Source: Allomyces macrogynus ATCC 38327 (taxonomy: Eukaryota > Blastocladiomycota > Blastocladiomycetes > Blastocladiales > Blastocladiaceae). Taken from it: a stretch of DNA of 64,000 bases. The stretch is taken from the NCBI GenBank assembly GCA_000151295.1, contig GG745331.1, positions 1,557,417 through 1,621,416 of the forward strand, in the 5' to 3' direction. Shown here one piece after another: positions 18,793 through 32,917 of this stretch; position 1 is the stretch's first letter, and the number at the start of each line of letters is the position of its first letter. A program made the translations under genes and the position numbers. The notes beneath the pieces are model-generated. The model saw only the letters and a list, made by a program, of their open reading frames with translations. It searched no databases and was not told the DNA's origin.

Positions 18793-19847
18793 ATGAACGA
18801 CGCCTCTTCGCTCCTGCTTCGCAAGCAGCTCAAGGGTACCGTTTAGCTCGCGGTTCCACCAGCGTGTGCGGTCACTGACCGATGCGTTGCTCGTAATGTA
18901 GAGCTGTCCAAGTCGCCCCACGAGTACTTTTCGGCTGGTACGTTTACTTCTCGTGCGCCGCGAACCGATCCGACGCGCGACGTGTCTGCGTCTTTCCTGT
19001 CCGTGCCGGCCTTGGGGGACTCACTCGTTTCTCGTGTTGGACCCAGGGCTTGTCGACGACAGCAACATCTACGAGGTGCGTTTCAGCTCCTCGCGCACCG
19101 CGTGATCGACGTGTTCTGACTGCTGGTGCAATAGTGGGACATTCTCATCATCCCGCCGGTCGGCACGCTCTACGAGGGCGGGTTTTTCAAGGCGCGCATG
19201 TCGTTCCCGAAAAACTACCCGGAGATGCCGCCGACGCTGCGGTTCCTGAGCGACGTACGTTGAGATTCGGCCCTTCTTCGCCCAGCCCAATCAGCCCACG
19301 AACTGACTTGTGCCGGTGACGCGCCGCTGTGTAGATGTGGCACCCGAACGGTGCGTACTTACACTTGTCCATGATGCGCGTCGTGATCCCACGCGACGCT
19401 GACGTGTGCTCTCGATTCATTTAGTCTACCCCGACGGCCGCGTGTGCATTTCGATCCTGCACCCGCCGGGCGATGGTGCGTTCTTGGCCGGCCTTCCAAT
19501 CGTCGGTGTCTTCGAGGCTCGCCACTCACCCTCCTCCGCTCCCCTCGCCGAATCAGACAAGTACGGCTACGAGCAGGCGTCGGAGCGGTGGCTGCCCGTG
19601 CACACGGTCGAGACCATCATGCTCTCGGTCATTTCGATGCTCTCGGACCCGAACGACGAGTCGCCTGCAAACATTGATGCCGCGGTACTTTGCGTTGGTC
19701 GCGTGCACTTGCGGGAAGTTGGACAGTTCAACTGATGCCCCCCCCCCCCCCTTCCCCGCGCACATGTAGAAGGAGTGGCGGGAGAGCTTCGACATGTTCA
19801 AGAAGAGGGTCGGGCGCATTGTGCGTCGAAGCGCCGAGGACATGTAA
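18793..19847 (+). CDS. UBE2G1: Ubiquitin-conjugating enzyme E2, UBE2G1 type (eight exons, 166 aa)
   Basis: Exons worked out at 18793-18835, 18902-18937, 19047-19075, 19135-19254, 19335-19350, 19425-19475, 19557-19684 and 19770-19847; they sum to 501 bp, 166 aa plus stop, close to human UBE2G1 (170 aa). Every intron is GT-AG and 59-109 bp. The protein reads [14 protein letters not shown], then [29 protein letters not shown], and the active-site block [14 protein letters not shown] with catalytic Cys in exon 6. The extended acidic loop after the active site ([14 protein letters not shown]) is typical of the G/R class, which favours Lys48-linked chains and works with RING ligases in protein quality control and ER-associated degradation. 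The N-terminal match (AGLVDD.NIYEW) favours UBE2G1 over UBE2G2. Exon 5 is only 16 bp. Confidence 0.93.
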
Positions 19848-20289
19848 AAGGCGAGCCGTGGACACAATGCGACGCGCGGCCGGCGAGGAATAGCATCGGT
19901 GCGCGGACGCGGGACGAGGGCAAGGAGCGAGAGGAGGAAGGAGGAGAGCAACGGCGACGACGAGGGCCGAGGAGGAAGAGCGCCGCGTCGCGATTCAGAT
20001 TCACTTTGTTTCATTCCCTTGTGCATGGTTTGGTTTGGAGGTCAATCAATCCAATTTGTGTTGTTCCTCGTGTTGCGTCGTCGTGTCTTTAGTAGCCTGC
20101 CGACCTGCCGACCCGCTGACGGGCAGTTCTGTCGTGGACCGTCTGAGTCACTGCGAGAATCTGAGTCGAACAGATGCCAGGCCAATCTCAACCGCTGATC
20201 TGTTCACTTTGCTTTCTTGCTCGCGTACTCAACCGTCGACGGCGTGGTCAAAGACAAATTCAAGAATCAACTTACGACCAGCTGCAACC
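19848..20289. other. Intergenic, UBE2G1 to SF3B4
   Basis: 442 bp; 3' flank of the E2 gene, GA-rich near 19920-19975, then the SF3B4 promoter and 5' UTR. No gene recognised. Confidence 0.4.
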
Positions 20290-21462
20290 ATGCTCAACAC
20301 GCACCAGGAACGCAACCAAGAGGCAACCGTCTACATTGGCAACCTCGACGAGGAGGTGACCGAGGCCATGGTCTGGGAGCTCATGGTGCAGGCCGGTCCT
20401 GTCGGTACGGTGGTGCGGAGCCGGCCCATTGCTGCGTTTTCAGGCGACGACCGACGGTGCTGACGGCACCCTGGCGTAGTGAACGTGCACATGCCCAAGG
20501 ACCGCGTCACGATGCAGCACCAAGGCTACGGTTTCTGCGAGTTTGCGTCCGAGGAAGACGCCGACTATGCGATTCGCATCATGAACATGCTCAAGCTGTT
20601 TGGCAAGCCGATTCGCGTCAACAAGGTACCCGCTCGTTTGGTTTGCGTTAACGGGATGTGAGACGGTGCAACTTACCGCGGTTTGCTCCATTTGACCAGG
20701 CGTCGTCGGACAAGAAGCAAATGGAAGTGGGCGCGACCATTTTTGTCGGCAACCTCGACCCGGAAGTCGACGAGAGGACGCTCTACGATGCGTTTTCGTC
20801 GTTTGGGATCATTGTGCAGGCACCCAAGGTGCGTTCTCGCCTTTTTGGGGATAGTGGTTGCCACTCTTTACTCTGACCGCTCGACCACCGATGATAGATT
20901 GCGCGCGACCCGGACACGGGCGGGTCCAAGGGCTATTCGTTCCTCGGGTTCGACAGTTTCGAGGCGTCCGACGCGGCCATTGAGGCCATGAACGGCCAGT
21001 ACTTGATGAACCGGCCCATGTCCGTGAGCTATGCGTTCAAGAAGGACGGCAAGGGTGAGCGGCACGGGAGCGCTGCGGGTACCTTCTTTTCTCCGCTTTT
21101 TTTGCTGTCGCACGATTACGACTGACCCTCTTTCCGCCCTAGAACGTCTCCTCGCCGCGCAAGCCAAGAAAAACCAACAACTCGGACTCGCCCCCGCACC
21201 TGTCCCGGCGCCCGTGCCCGTGCGCGCCATGGCGGGTATGCCTGCCGGTGCTGGCCCTGCGGGTGGCGCACAGGGCATGTACGCGCCACCTGTACCGCCG
21301 ATGCCTATGGCGGTGCCAGGATACCCGCCGGTGCCCGGTGCCGTGCCTGGCGCGTTTGGGATGCCGCCCATGCCGGTGCCGCCGCCAGGCGCGTTTGCGA
21401 TCCTGCCGGGTGGGTTTGCGGCGTACGCGCCGGCACCGCCGCCGCCGATGGGGCGGTACTAG
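20290..21462 (+). CDS. SF3B4: Splicing factor 3B subunit 4 (SF3B4/Hsh49), two RRMs
   Basis: ATG at 20290 opens [23 protein letters not shown]1 has RNP2 VYIGNLD and RNP1 [11 protein letters not shown]2 has RNP2 IFVGNLD and RNP1 GYSFLGFD. At least four introns of about 60-90 bp interrupt it, for example near 20404-20479, 20628-20699, 20829-20897 and 21053-21142. The linker sequence [23 protein letters not shown] is almost the same as in animal and plant SF3B4. The C-terminal tail is Pro/Gly/Met-rich ([14 protein letters not shown]), as in human SAP49. The protein belongs to the SF3b complex of the U2 snRNP and tethers it upstream of the branch site. Stop TAG at 21460-21462. Confidence 0.93.
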
Positions 21463-22058
21463 GCGTGAGCGGAGTGGAGGGAATGGATTTTTGTTCTTGC
21501 GTGATGATGGGCTGGGTCGGATCGCGGCAAGGGGTCGTCGCGAATGATCAGGGCTCTCAGGGTCCGGTTTCACGTCGCCTCTCGGCTCCCGGCAGTGACG
21601 GTGTATGGCAACAGAATCTTTGCCGCCGCAAGCGGATCGCGGCGGCGGACTGCGGTGGATAACGGGAGACGTCCACAACGTGATAAACGGCAGCGCGTGC
21701 ACGGGGTCGCGTCGCGTGTCTCGCTTTGTTCTGACGCGCCGTGAGACTTGCCAACGGGAGACACCAACGAACCGGCCTTTCGCACCCGCTCGCCCGCTCG
21801 CGATAAAAGCGTGCCGTGCACCACGACCGCGCTGGTGCTTTTCCCCTCGCAACGCGCCGATCTGCTTGCGTATTGTTCGCGCGCGCCGTTCTCTCCTGCG
21901 TCCGCCCCGCTTGGTGCCCCGCTTGGTCCCCCCCCCTCCCTGACCGCGCCAGCTCCACCTCCCCCCCCCCCCCCCCCCCGAAATGGAAAGCCCCCCTTTT
22001 TGCCCCCGTCCTCCCTCCGTTCTTGCCCCCTTTTTTTTTCCCCGAAAAATTCTTCACC
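21463..22058. other. Intergenic, SF3B4 to GFA1, with a poly(C) tract
   Basis: About 600 bp. A pyrimidine-rich region covers 21935-22045 and contains a C homopolymer of about 18 bases near 21961-21978, then T and C runs up to the GFA1 start codon. Probably promoter and 5' UTR of GFA1. Confidence 0.5.
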
Positions 22059-24551
<2,493 letters not shown>

Positions 24552-26083
24552 ACCGTGATGGGCACGCGGAACGGCCCGTGCGAAGTCCCACCGTGTTGTA
24601 CCGCGTCGCGTCGTTTGTTGGTTTGTCCACGGGTCTTGCTGTTGTCGCGGCGGCTCGTTTACTTTGATTCGCCTTAACCGTATCCTTGTTCTTTCGGGTG
24701 GAGAGTCGAGAGCGTGTGTTGACGGACGCGCTCCGACAGGCAGAAGAGTTCCAGTCGGTCGTTTGCATGGGTTTGCGTCGTCGTCGTTGCTGTTGATACC
24801 GTTTTCCAACCGTTGCCTTCATCGAGATAATAGTTGCGTTTCCGTTTGCTCTGGAACCTGATGCCTTGTTGCACGGAATTTGTTCGTGGCTCTTAAACAG
24901 AAGAGCAGCGGTTGCTATCGAGTTGAAGATCAAAAAGCCTTGATCAGAGTCCAACAAACAAAAAAAACATCGATCCCGCTATTTTGCGCTAAGTACAATC
25001 TAATTGACCGCCCGAATTCAAGCCGGTGTTCAACCTGCACGCACCTCCCCCGAACCATCCGCGATCCAGCCGGCGCGGTGCAGACGAGCAATGCCTCCCG
25101 GCTTGGCCGTGAAAGGGTGGAGAACGTGGCGGCTTTTCCCTTCGGTTGACATCTCGCTTCTTTGCTCTCGTCACGCTTGCCCGCGACCACGGCCCTGCGC
25201 GGTATGTCGGCGCCGCTGTCATGCGTCACACGGGTCGCCCGGTTGCGCAGCGGTCGCGGGGTTTGACATGACTCTCTTGGTTGGTGTGTGTGCTCCGGCG
25301 CTCGAGAGTCGCTTGCTGTCACATTTCTGCCGCGGTTGTTCGCATATTTTGGCTTGATGGAGCCACGATCCAAGGAGAGGGCCATGCAAATGCACACGCA
25401 CAGGGCTCTGCTCATGGGCGCGGCGGTCGCGGTCGTTACATGCTCACGCGCTCAGTCCTCATTGCAAGTGACACCTCACGTGTGAATTCCCAGATTTGAC
25501 CTGGGCAACGCCGGTTGCTTGGGACTGGGACTCCCTCCTCACGGCGTTGCGCTGTGCTGAGACAACGCTAATTGAATGCCGATTTCTTGTGACTGCCGCG
25601 GACGCGCCAGCGGCATGAACGAGTGGAGAAGATAAAAGGACGACCGCACAGATACCCGGCGTGCCTCGGACCTGCCATGCGGTGTTTCGACTGCGCTTAT
25701 CATTGAACTCGTGAACATCACAAAGCAAGTGGCCAAAGTGCTCCAGTCGCTCGTCACCGGTGTTGTTTGTTATCACAATTCCACCCGGAACCGACTCGTA
25801 TGTGATTTGTGATACCCGCGGCAGTGCTAGCGGCGCTGGTGGGCGAGGGGAAAGGTGATCGCAATCAAGATTTTCGACTCCCGCTTCCAGGCCATGGTTG
25901 GCGAAGAGACATGACCGTCACCAACAAATCGTGAATGGTGACCACGGAACGGTCACAAATTTCGGCAATCGTGGGTAGGCAACTGGCGCGCATCTTGTCC
26001 ACCGTGTAATTAGTGTGACGAGGCACTCTCACTGTTTGCCCTGAATTGTGATCTGGCCCAAGCTCGTCGTTCATACTCTCCAG
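24552..26083. other. Gene-poor stretch downstream of GFA1
   Basis: About 1.5 kb. The first few hundred bp is probably GFA1 3' UTR. A minus-strand stretch near 25880-26060 (ELGPDHNSG, then DKMRASCLPTIAEICDRS) looks like it might once have been coding but I cannot name it. No intact gene, tRNA or rRNA seen. Confidence 0.4.
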
Positions 26084-26164
26084 AGACCGGAAACGCCTAC
26101 CTCGCGTCGGCGATCTCGCAGACCAAGCCCAAGAACTTTGACGAGTGGATCGTGCGCTCCATGG
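26084..26164 (+). pseudogene. Orphan exon relic, UDP-galactopyranose-mutase-like flavoenzyme
   Basis: After an acceptor CAG at 26081-26083 there are about 27 codons reading TGNAYLASAIS, then KPKNFDEWIVRSMG, followed by a donor GTACGC at 26165. The NFDEWIVR.MG block resembles the sequence just before the MRPYNFKVWA motif of fungal UGM-like amine-oxidase-fold proteins. Neither the expected next exon nor the FAD-binding start was found nearby, so this is an isolated exon. It sits directly beside the left end of the duplicated Gly/Met-rich block. Confidence 0.35.
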
Positions 26165-26350
26165 GTACGCGCTGCTAATGTGGGAGGGGAATGGAAGAAT
26201 GAATCGGCAGGGCCCCTTTATCACGTCGCCAGTGCCAAATGGGATCAGTACAAGGACAAATGCGCCGAAACGCCGACGACAGCTTGGCCCGGCAAATTTG
26301 TCACGCCGAGTGCGTTGATCCTTGGCAGCGACACGCGTGCGACGAGTCGA

Positions 26351-27228
26351 TCAAATCTCGCGAATGTCCATGGTGAGGGCAATCAGGCCGTACTTCGACT
26401 TGCCCTCGTACTGCCACTGGCCCGGGATGCGACGCGCGCCGCCAAAAAGAGCGCCGGGGCCAAAGGGCATATCGTGGCCGAGCGGACCGTCCGGACCGTC
26501 CCGACCGTCCAAACCGTGCGGCCCAGGAACGCCAGACGGACCATGGTGACCGGGGAAACCATGCGGGAAACCCGGCCGGCCTCCAGGGCCCGTACCGCCA
26601 GGACCCCTCATCCCACCACGAACCATGCCGGACCCATGCCGCCAGATCCCATGCCGCCAGATCCCATGCCGCCAGGTCCCATGCTGCCGGGACCCATGCC
26701 GCCAGGACCCATCCCACCACGGCCCATTGTCACCTGCATCCCGCGACGGCCGCCCCACAGGCCACGCATCCCGCCACGGCCGCGCATGCCGCCGCGGCCC
26801 CACATGCCCGGCATCCCGGCGCGCGGCGGACCAGCCATGTCCAACGCGTCGCGCGCAGTCAGCGCGCCCTTGTCGGCGTCCGTGTCCTCGTCGTCCTCGT
26901 CCTCGCCACAGTACTCGAGCACAGCCTTGGCGAACCCGGGCACGTCGAGCGACACGCCCTCGGGCGCGAAAAACTTGGCGTGGAACGTGGCTGCGCGCGG
27001 GAGAGCCTCGGCCCCGTCGGTAGCAACGGTCTCGCCCTCGCCGGCCTCGGCGGTCTGGTCGTGGTCGTTAATGGTGAACAGCGAGACGACGGACTTCTTC
27101 TGCTCGGCCGTGAGGTCGTTGGCAGGGCCGTCGTAGACCGTCGTCTTGTCGTCGTTGACGGTGGCCGTGATCTGGATATTTTCCACCTTGATCGACACGT
27201 CGAGCGCGTATTCAGCGATCTGGGCCAT
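26351..27228 (-). pseudogene. Gly/Met-rich repeat protein, copy B (single-base frameshift)
   Basis: Starts ATG at 27226-27228 (MAQIAEYALDVSIKVENI) and ends MDIREI just before 26351. Residues 1-130 are readable in one frame with an acidic segment (YCGEDEDDEDTD), followed by RGGMRG and GGMGPGGMGS repeats. Near 26620-26632 a single base is missing relative to the repeat pattern (CCGGCATGG where CCGGGCATGG would keep frame), after which the frame with GGTGPGGRPG, the collagen-like GPSGVPGPHG block and the QWQYEGKSKYGLIAL tail continues. So copy B is broken at a different site from copy A. Family unknown. Either both genes are pseudogenes, or small indels in G-rich repeats are sequencing errors. 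Confidence 0.6.
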
Positions 27229-27325
27229 GGCTGGTTGGTGGTGGAGGGGTGAGGGTGGAGAAGAGTGTAGAGCGCGCGCGATTGCTGTTGCTGGTGCGTG
27301 AACAGGGCGGGCGGGATCAGTGGTA

Positions 27326-27331
27326 TTTATA
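27326..27331 (-). promoter_or_regulatory. TATA box of Gly/Met-rich gene B
   Basis: TATAAA on the minus strand about 100 bp before the ATG, in the same context as copy A at 7571-7576. Confidence 0.6.
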
Positions 27332-27471
27332 CCGTCGTGCGCATCAACGTCGCGGCCAGACCGACGCGTTCATGGCCGACAAGCTCCGGCCACTACGCCT
27401 GCACAGGTCGGCCGCCCGAGGCCACTGGCGCTTGATCCGGCTCAAACATGTCGGGCACCAGTCCCTGGGCC

Positions 27472-27722
27472 GTATTCGATGAGGTTCGACCGGATTCTAC
27501 CGGGTTCGACCAGGTTCGACGAGCATATGGTCGCGAATGGGTTGGACGCGCTCTTAGGCGCTACAGCGATACGCAGTTGGAAGTGCGCACGCAGCGCGTC
27601 TCGCACGAGTGACCGCGGGCACCAGGCAGTGATCTCAGTTGCGATGGCACCCGTTTTTGCGCCGATCAACCTCACTGTGGGGCAAGGTTGACGAGCTTCG
27701 GTGAGCTTCGATGAGGTTCGAC
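27472..27722. repeat. Clusters of TTCGAC short repeats upstream of gene B
   Basis: At 27472-27524 the GGTTCGAC core recurs about every 10-18 bp, and a second cluster lies at 27686-27722. The paired clusters match the position of those upstream of copy A. Confidence 0.45.
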
Positions 27723-27939
27723 CAATTTCTGCTGCGAACCATGCGCCGGGAGCTGTGGATGGTTTGGGTATGGTCCGCTCGGCTTTGTCTTTCAAGTCCA
27801 TTGTGGGTCTGCTCCTTCACGCCTGTAAACGGTACTGAGGCTTTCGCCGAAATCAACGGCAATGGCTCAAGATCAAACATGTTCATTACTCATACGCGGC
27901 CGCGACAATTCAAACCATCCGCTCTCTCCTCTCCACCAC

Positions 27940-30900
27940 TCACTTCGTGCCCACGCCTTCCGCAGCCGCGGGCACGCCGTACCCACCGCCACCCGGCGTG
28001 CAAATCCGAACCACATCTCCCGGCTCGACATGCACCGAGTTCTTACCACCCAAATTCACGACCCTTCCGTCCTTGCCCTTGATTAACAGATTCATTCCGC
28101 GCTCAGCATCGTGTCCACCGTTGAGTCCATAGGGCGCAAACACGCGGCGCTCCGACAAGATTGAGACTTGCAGCGGGACCGTGAATTCGAGTTCGCGCAC
28201 AACGCCGTTGCCACCATGGAATTGTCCGGCACCGCCCGACCCGGGACGCAAGCCAAACGTGCGCGCGAGCACAGGGTATCGGCGCTCAAGGATTTCCACG
28301 TCGGTGATGCGCGTGTTGGTCATGTGCGTGTGCACGCCCGACGCGCCGTGCCATGACGGGCCGGCACCGGCCCCACCAGCAATGGTTTCGTAGTACCCGA
28401 ATCCGCCAGTGCCCGTGGTCGGGTCGGCCGAGGCGCCAAAGGTCAGGTTGTTGCAGTCACCCTAGTCGGTGCGGAAACAGTGGTGAGTACGGAGGATGGG
28501 AATGTGAGTCTAGCGGCAATACGTAGGGACCTGCGACGCGGCGCACGCGCGGAAGGCCTTCAAGATCACATCGACGAGCCGCTGCGAGGTCATGACATTA
28601 CCGCCAACGACGGCCGCCGAGTCAGACGGCGCGAGCAACGTGCCCGGTGGGATGTAAATGGCTACGGGCGCGAGACACCCTTGGTTGAGCGGGATTGACA
28701 TGTTGACCATGCACCGCAGGCAGTAGATGATGGCCGAGTAGGTCACGGACGGCGGTGCGTTGATGTTGGCGTAGACCTCTGTTGTTGCGCGGTTGACAAG
28801 AGCAGTAAGCGGAATGAACAGCTGGTGAATGAATGGACGAGATCACGTACCAGGCCCGGTCCCCGAGAAATCAAACGTGGCCGACCCAGACTTGGGGTCG
28901 ATCGTGACCGACAGCTCGATCGGACTACCGTCATCCATAAACTCTTTGGCGTGAAGCCTGGGCCCGTACTCGGCCGCAACACGCTTGAGCAAGTCGCGCA
29001 CAGCTAGCTCGGCGTTCCTGCGAATGAAGCCCATGTATGCCTGCACGACGTCGAGCCCGTACTCGGCGATCAGCTGGCGGCACAGCACGATCCCGCGATG
29101 GTTCGCGGCAATCTGCGCCTTCAAGTCGCTCAAGTTATCGCGCAAGTTGCGCGTAGGTGCCGAACCCGGGTACTTGCCCGGCGCGTTGAGCAGGTCGACG
29201 ATCCCCTGCTCCTGGAACCGTCCTTGGTCGACGATCTTAAAACTCTTGATCATGGCGCCCTCTTCCCAGAGCTCCTTGGAGTTGGGCGGCATTGACCCGG
29301 GCGAGATCCCGCCAATGTCGGCGTGGTGGCCGCGCGACGCGACAAAGAAAATAATGCGGCCTTGGTCAAAGACGGGCGTGATCACGGTAATGTCGGGCAG
29401 GTGAGACCCGCCGCACGACGGGTGGTTGGTCACAAACACATCGCCGTCGTGCATCTCGGGGCATTGCGCAATTTGGCCCTTAACGGCCTCTTGCATGGAG
29501 CCTGGTTGTTAATGATGACGGCGTGGTTAGGAAGCGTGAGTCGGTGGACAAAACCAGAGAGTGAAGACACACCAAGATGGACGGGAATGTGGGGCGCGTT
29601 CGACACCAAGGCACCATCGGGCGAGAAAAGAGCTAGGAGAGGTCCGAAAGATTGTCAGGACCTGGAACACTACCGTAACTCAGCAATAACATCTCGCGTA
29701 CCGCACGAGAAATCAAGGCGCTCCTTGATATTGGCCGAAATCGACGTCTTCTGCAGCGTGTGCCCCATTTGCTCGGCAATGTGCATGAACCGGTGCCCAA
29801 ACAGCGCAAGCTGGATCGGGTCGCACACGTCGGCGCGCAACGACTTAATGATCCCAACGCCGCGCTGCACGTCAATCACGACCGTGGCCGTGGTCATGGT
29901 TGCGGTCGACCCGGGCGGCAGCACAATCGTGTTCTTGGCATCGATCAGGAGCGCCGGCCCATCGACCGTATGTCCCGGGCGCAGGTCGTCGAGAAGGTAC
30001 AGAGGCGCCTGAATCCGGCCGCTGTGCTCAAAGTACATTGACTGCGTGAGTTTCGGTGCAGGCGCCGGCGTGTGCGTGAGCTTGTCAAGCTCGTCCGCGA
30101 GATCGTCGCCCGTCAAAATGCCAGGACCCTGCACGTCGCGACCACTGCCGCGCACGCGCACGTCGTCGCAAATAATATCGCGGTCGAGCTTGAACCCAAA
30201 CTCGCGCACGTAGTCGATCTCGAAATCGGCAATAATCTTAGCCGCGTTCGGCTCACGCTGCCGAATCATCAGGTTCGTGTCCGTGCCCTGGTACCGCAAG
30301 TTGTAGTAGGCCTCGGTCGTGACCGCGTTGAGCCCCTTGCCGCGCAGGTACGTCGTGGCCTGCTCGGCGAGCGCATCAGCCTTGCCGCGTAACGCCGGGA
30401 ACTCGGCGTCGTTGAATGGGTTATGGCATGGTTCTTGCACCTCGTGCACAATCGACGCGAGGGAGAGGCCATAGGCTGACAGGATCGGCGCGTGCCGGTG
30501 CACGTAGACGCGCGTGATGCCGAGGTTGCGCGCGACCGCGACGGCGTGCTGCGCGCCGGCGCCACCAAAGCACGACAAGATGTGCTTTTGCACGTCGTAA
30601 CCCTTGCCCTGCGTGATGGCCAGCACCTTCTGGCCCATGGTCTCGTTGGCGATCTTGATATAACCAAATGCCACCTCGTCGGGCGTCATGGTCGTGCCGA
30701 GCGACTGGTTGATTTCGGCCGTGAGCGTCGCAAACGCGCGCTCCACGCCCGCAACGTCGAGCGGCTGGTCCTCATTGGGCCCAAAGATTTTTGGGAAGTG
30801 CGCAACGCTGATCCGGCCGAGTTGCAGGTTCGCGTCAGTGATGGCGAGCACGCCGCCGGGCTTGCGATAGCAGATTGGGCCCGGCTCACTGCCGGCGCTT

Positions 30901-32433
30901 TCGGGACCCACGACAAACATGCCTGTGCGGAAGAACAGACGCGATGACCCGCCTGCCGCGACCGTGTGGATGTCGAGCTGTGGGGAGAAGATCGTCACCC
31001 CGGCTGTGGTCGTTTCAAAAACGTGGTCGAGCGCGCCGTCGTATCGCGAAACGTCGGTGCTGGTGCCTGCATTGGGGAGGTGGTCGGTGGTTAGGGTCAC
31101 GGCCACGGCGAACATCAGGTGGAGAAGACGAGAAACGCACCGCCCATGTCAAAGCCAATGACCGGAATGTTCTTGCGCTTGCTGTACGAGGTCATGCCGA
31201 ACCCGACGACACCACCAGCGGGGCCCGACAAAATGGCCGAATATCTGTACGTGCGGGAGGGTCATGGTGGTCAGTGATCGATTGCGAACACTCCCTACCA
31301 GAGAAAGCTCAGCCAAAAAGCACGTACCCGCGGAAATCGCTCACGGGCGTCAACCCGCCATCCGACCGCATAAACTGCACATTGACGCCGTCGAGCGTCT
31401 GGAACCCGCGCATAAAGCTGTCGACGTACTGCTTGATCTTGGGCGTCAAATACGCATCGGTCACGGCCGTCATGCCGCGCGGCACGGCCTTGATCCGCGG
31501 CATAATCGCGGCCGAGGCCGTGACATTGGTGAACCCAACTTGGCGCGCGAGGTCGGCAATGGCCAATTCGTGGTCCGGATAGGTGTAGCTGTGCAGCAAG
31601 CAAATCGCGACGGACCGGTAGCCCCGCGCGTAAACGTCCTGCAGTTGCGCGCGCACGGCAGCCAGGTCGGGCTTTTGGTGAATGCGCACGAGCTCGCCCG
31701 TGACGCCCGTGACCGCCGTCTTGCGGTCTTCTTCGGTCGGGTGGCCGGTCTCGGAGATGGTGTAGCCGACCAGCGTGACGCGCTCGTCGACTTCGACGAC
31801 CTGGATCGAGAAAGTGTTCAAGGTGGTCAGCACGACCACCCGACGCGGGCGCATCAACCTGAGCACTGAGAATTGCCGTACCTTCTCGTACAGGACTTCA
31901 GGCTTGAGCACTTTCAGATCAAAGATGGCCGGGCGCGCCTGGTTGCCGATTTCGAGAAGGTCGCGGAACCCCTTGGTGATGAACAACGCACATGGCTCGC
32001 CATTGCCTATTGGTTGTAATGGATCGACCATCGGCGAAATCGACGACCCGAAACAAAAAAACGATCAGCCGACATGAATCATCCACCCCAACCAATCTGG
32101 CCAACCCACCGGGTGGACAATGAGGTGAACAAAGCGTCACGTACGCTCGAGCAGCGCGTTGGTCGCGACCGTGGTCCCCAGCGAAATCGACGCGAGTCGG
32201 TGCGTTGGCAAGGGGACGTTACGCGGGTGCGGCTGACCCGTAAAGTGCTCGAGAACGCGGCGGATGCCCTCAACGTTCGCGTCAGGGTAGTTCTTCGGGT
32301 CGACCGAGAGCAGCTTGAGGACTAGCGTGCGCGGCGCGGCGTTGCGGTCGTGCGCGTCTTGCGCGGCAAACACGTCGGTGAAGGTGCCGCCGCGGTCGAT
32401 GCTGACGCGAATATCGCGGCGCGGTGCGGTCAT
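27940..32433 (-). CDS. OXP1: 5-oxoprolinase (ATP-hydrolysing), fused HyuA and HyuB domains
   Basis: Converts 5-oxo-L-proline to glutamate with ATP in the gamma-glutamyl (glutathione) cycle. ATG at 32431-32433 begins [22 protein letters not shown], the conserved N-terminal nucleotide-binding motif of the hydantoinase A family. Following exons give [13 protein letters not shown], then [20 protein letters not shown], then HSYTYPDHE, a short exon with [12 protein letters not shown] and [17 protein letters not shown], and a long exon (29670-31060) with [10 protein letters not shown] and [18 protein letters not shown]. The HyuB half follows: [18 protein letters not shown], then [27 protein letters not shown], then [17 protein letters not shown] and the terminal [11 protein letters not shown] and CTPGGGGYG motifs. 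About seven short introns; roughly 1,270 aa, as for yeast Oxp1. Stop TGA at 27940-27942. Divergent from SLC33A1. Confidence 0.92.
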
Positions 32434-32917
32434 GGTTAATTGTGGATTGATTGCAGGCGGGTCGGTGGTCGGACAAGGGATTCTGGCCGGTTCTGGCCAG
32501 CTCGAACGTTGAGAGAGAGAACGCGCTAGCGTGCGCGCGTGGCAGGTACGGCGCGATCAAGTGTCGAACCACAGATGTTGGTGCAGAAGGAGAAGTGCAG
32601 AAAGGGCCGACGTTCGGCTGATCTGTGATATTTTTTCGAGTGCTGCGCCACGAGCGCACACACTTGCCGCCTGTGCTTCGCGGTCACGGCCACACACGAC
32701 AGAAATGGCAGGATGCCCGGCACTGGCGTCGGCTGCCTGGCTCCCCCACACGAAACACTTCGCCACGACGAGCGGCTCCGCTCCAAGATCAACCGCGACC
32801 ACCTCCCGCAACCAGGCCCGACCAACACGCCAACACCGCGCGACACTAGTCAGCACGCAGCGGCGGCCTCGGTGCACCGAGCGCCGACTTCTCCACCCTC
32901 TTCCGACTCCAAGAACC
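32434..32917. other. Divergent promoter region, OXP1 and SLC33A1
   Basis: About 480 bp shared upstream region. A short GA run lies at 32511-32520. No coding sequence recognised. Confidence 0.45.

Larger units (their letters stand above)
26218..27760. repeat. Segmental duplication, copy B (direct repeat of 6548-7990)
   Basis: Same order and orientation of 3' flank, gene, TATA box and upstream repeat clusters as 6548-7990. Ends are approximate and judged by eye. Confidence 0.65.

Noticed and set aside
26048..27136. 362-codon plus-strand frame covering Gly/Met-rich copy B
   Set aside because: Antisense of the GGMGP repeat (reads as Pro-rich). The minus-strand gene has the conserved ends and promoter.
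27472..27524. GGTTCGA motifs as possible tRNA B boxes
   Set aside because: No A box, no cloverleaf arms and no CCA-end context; the motif is repeated several times in tandem, unlike a tRNA gene.
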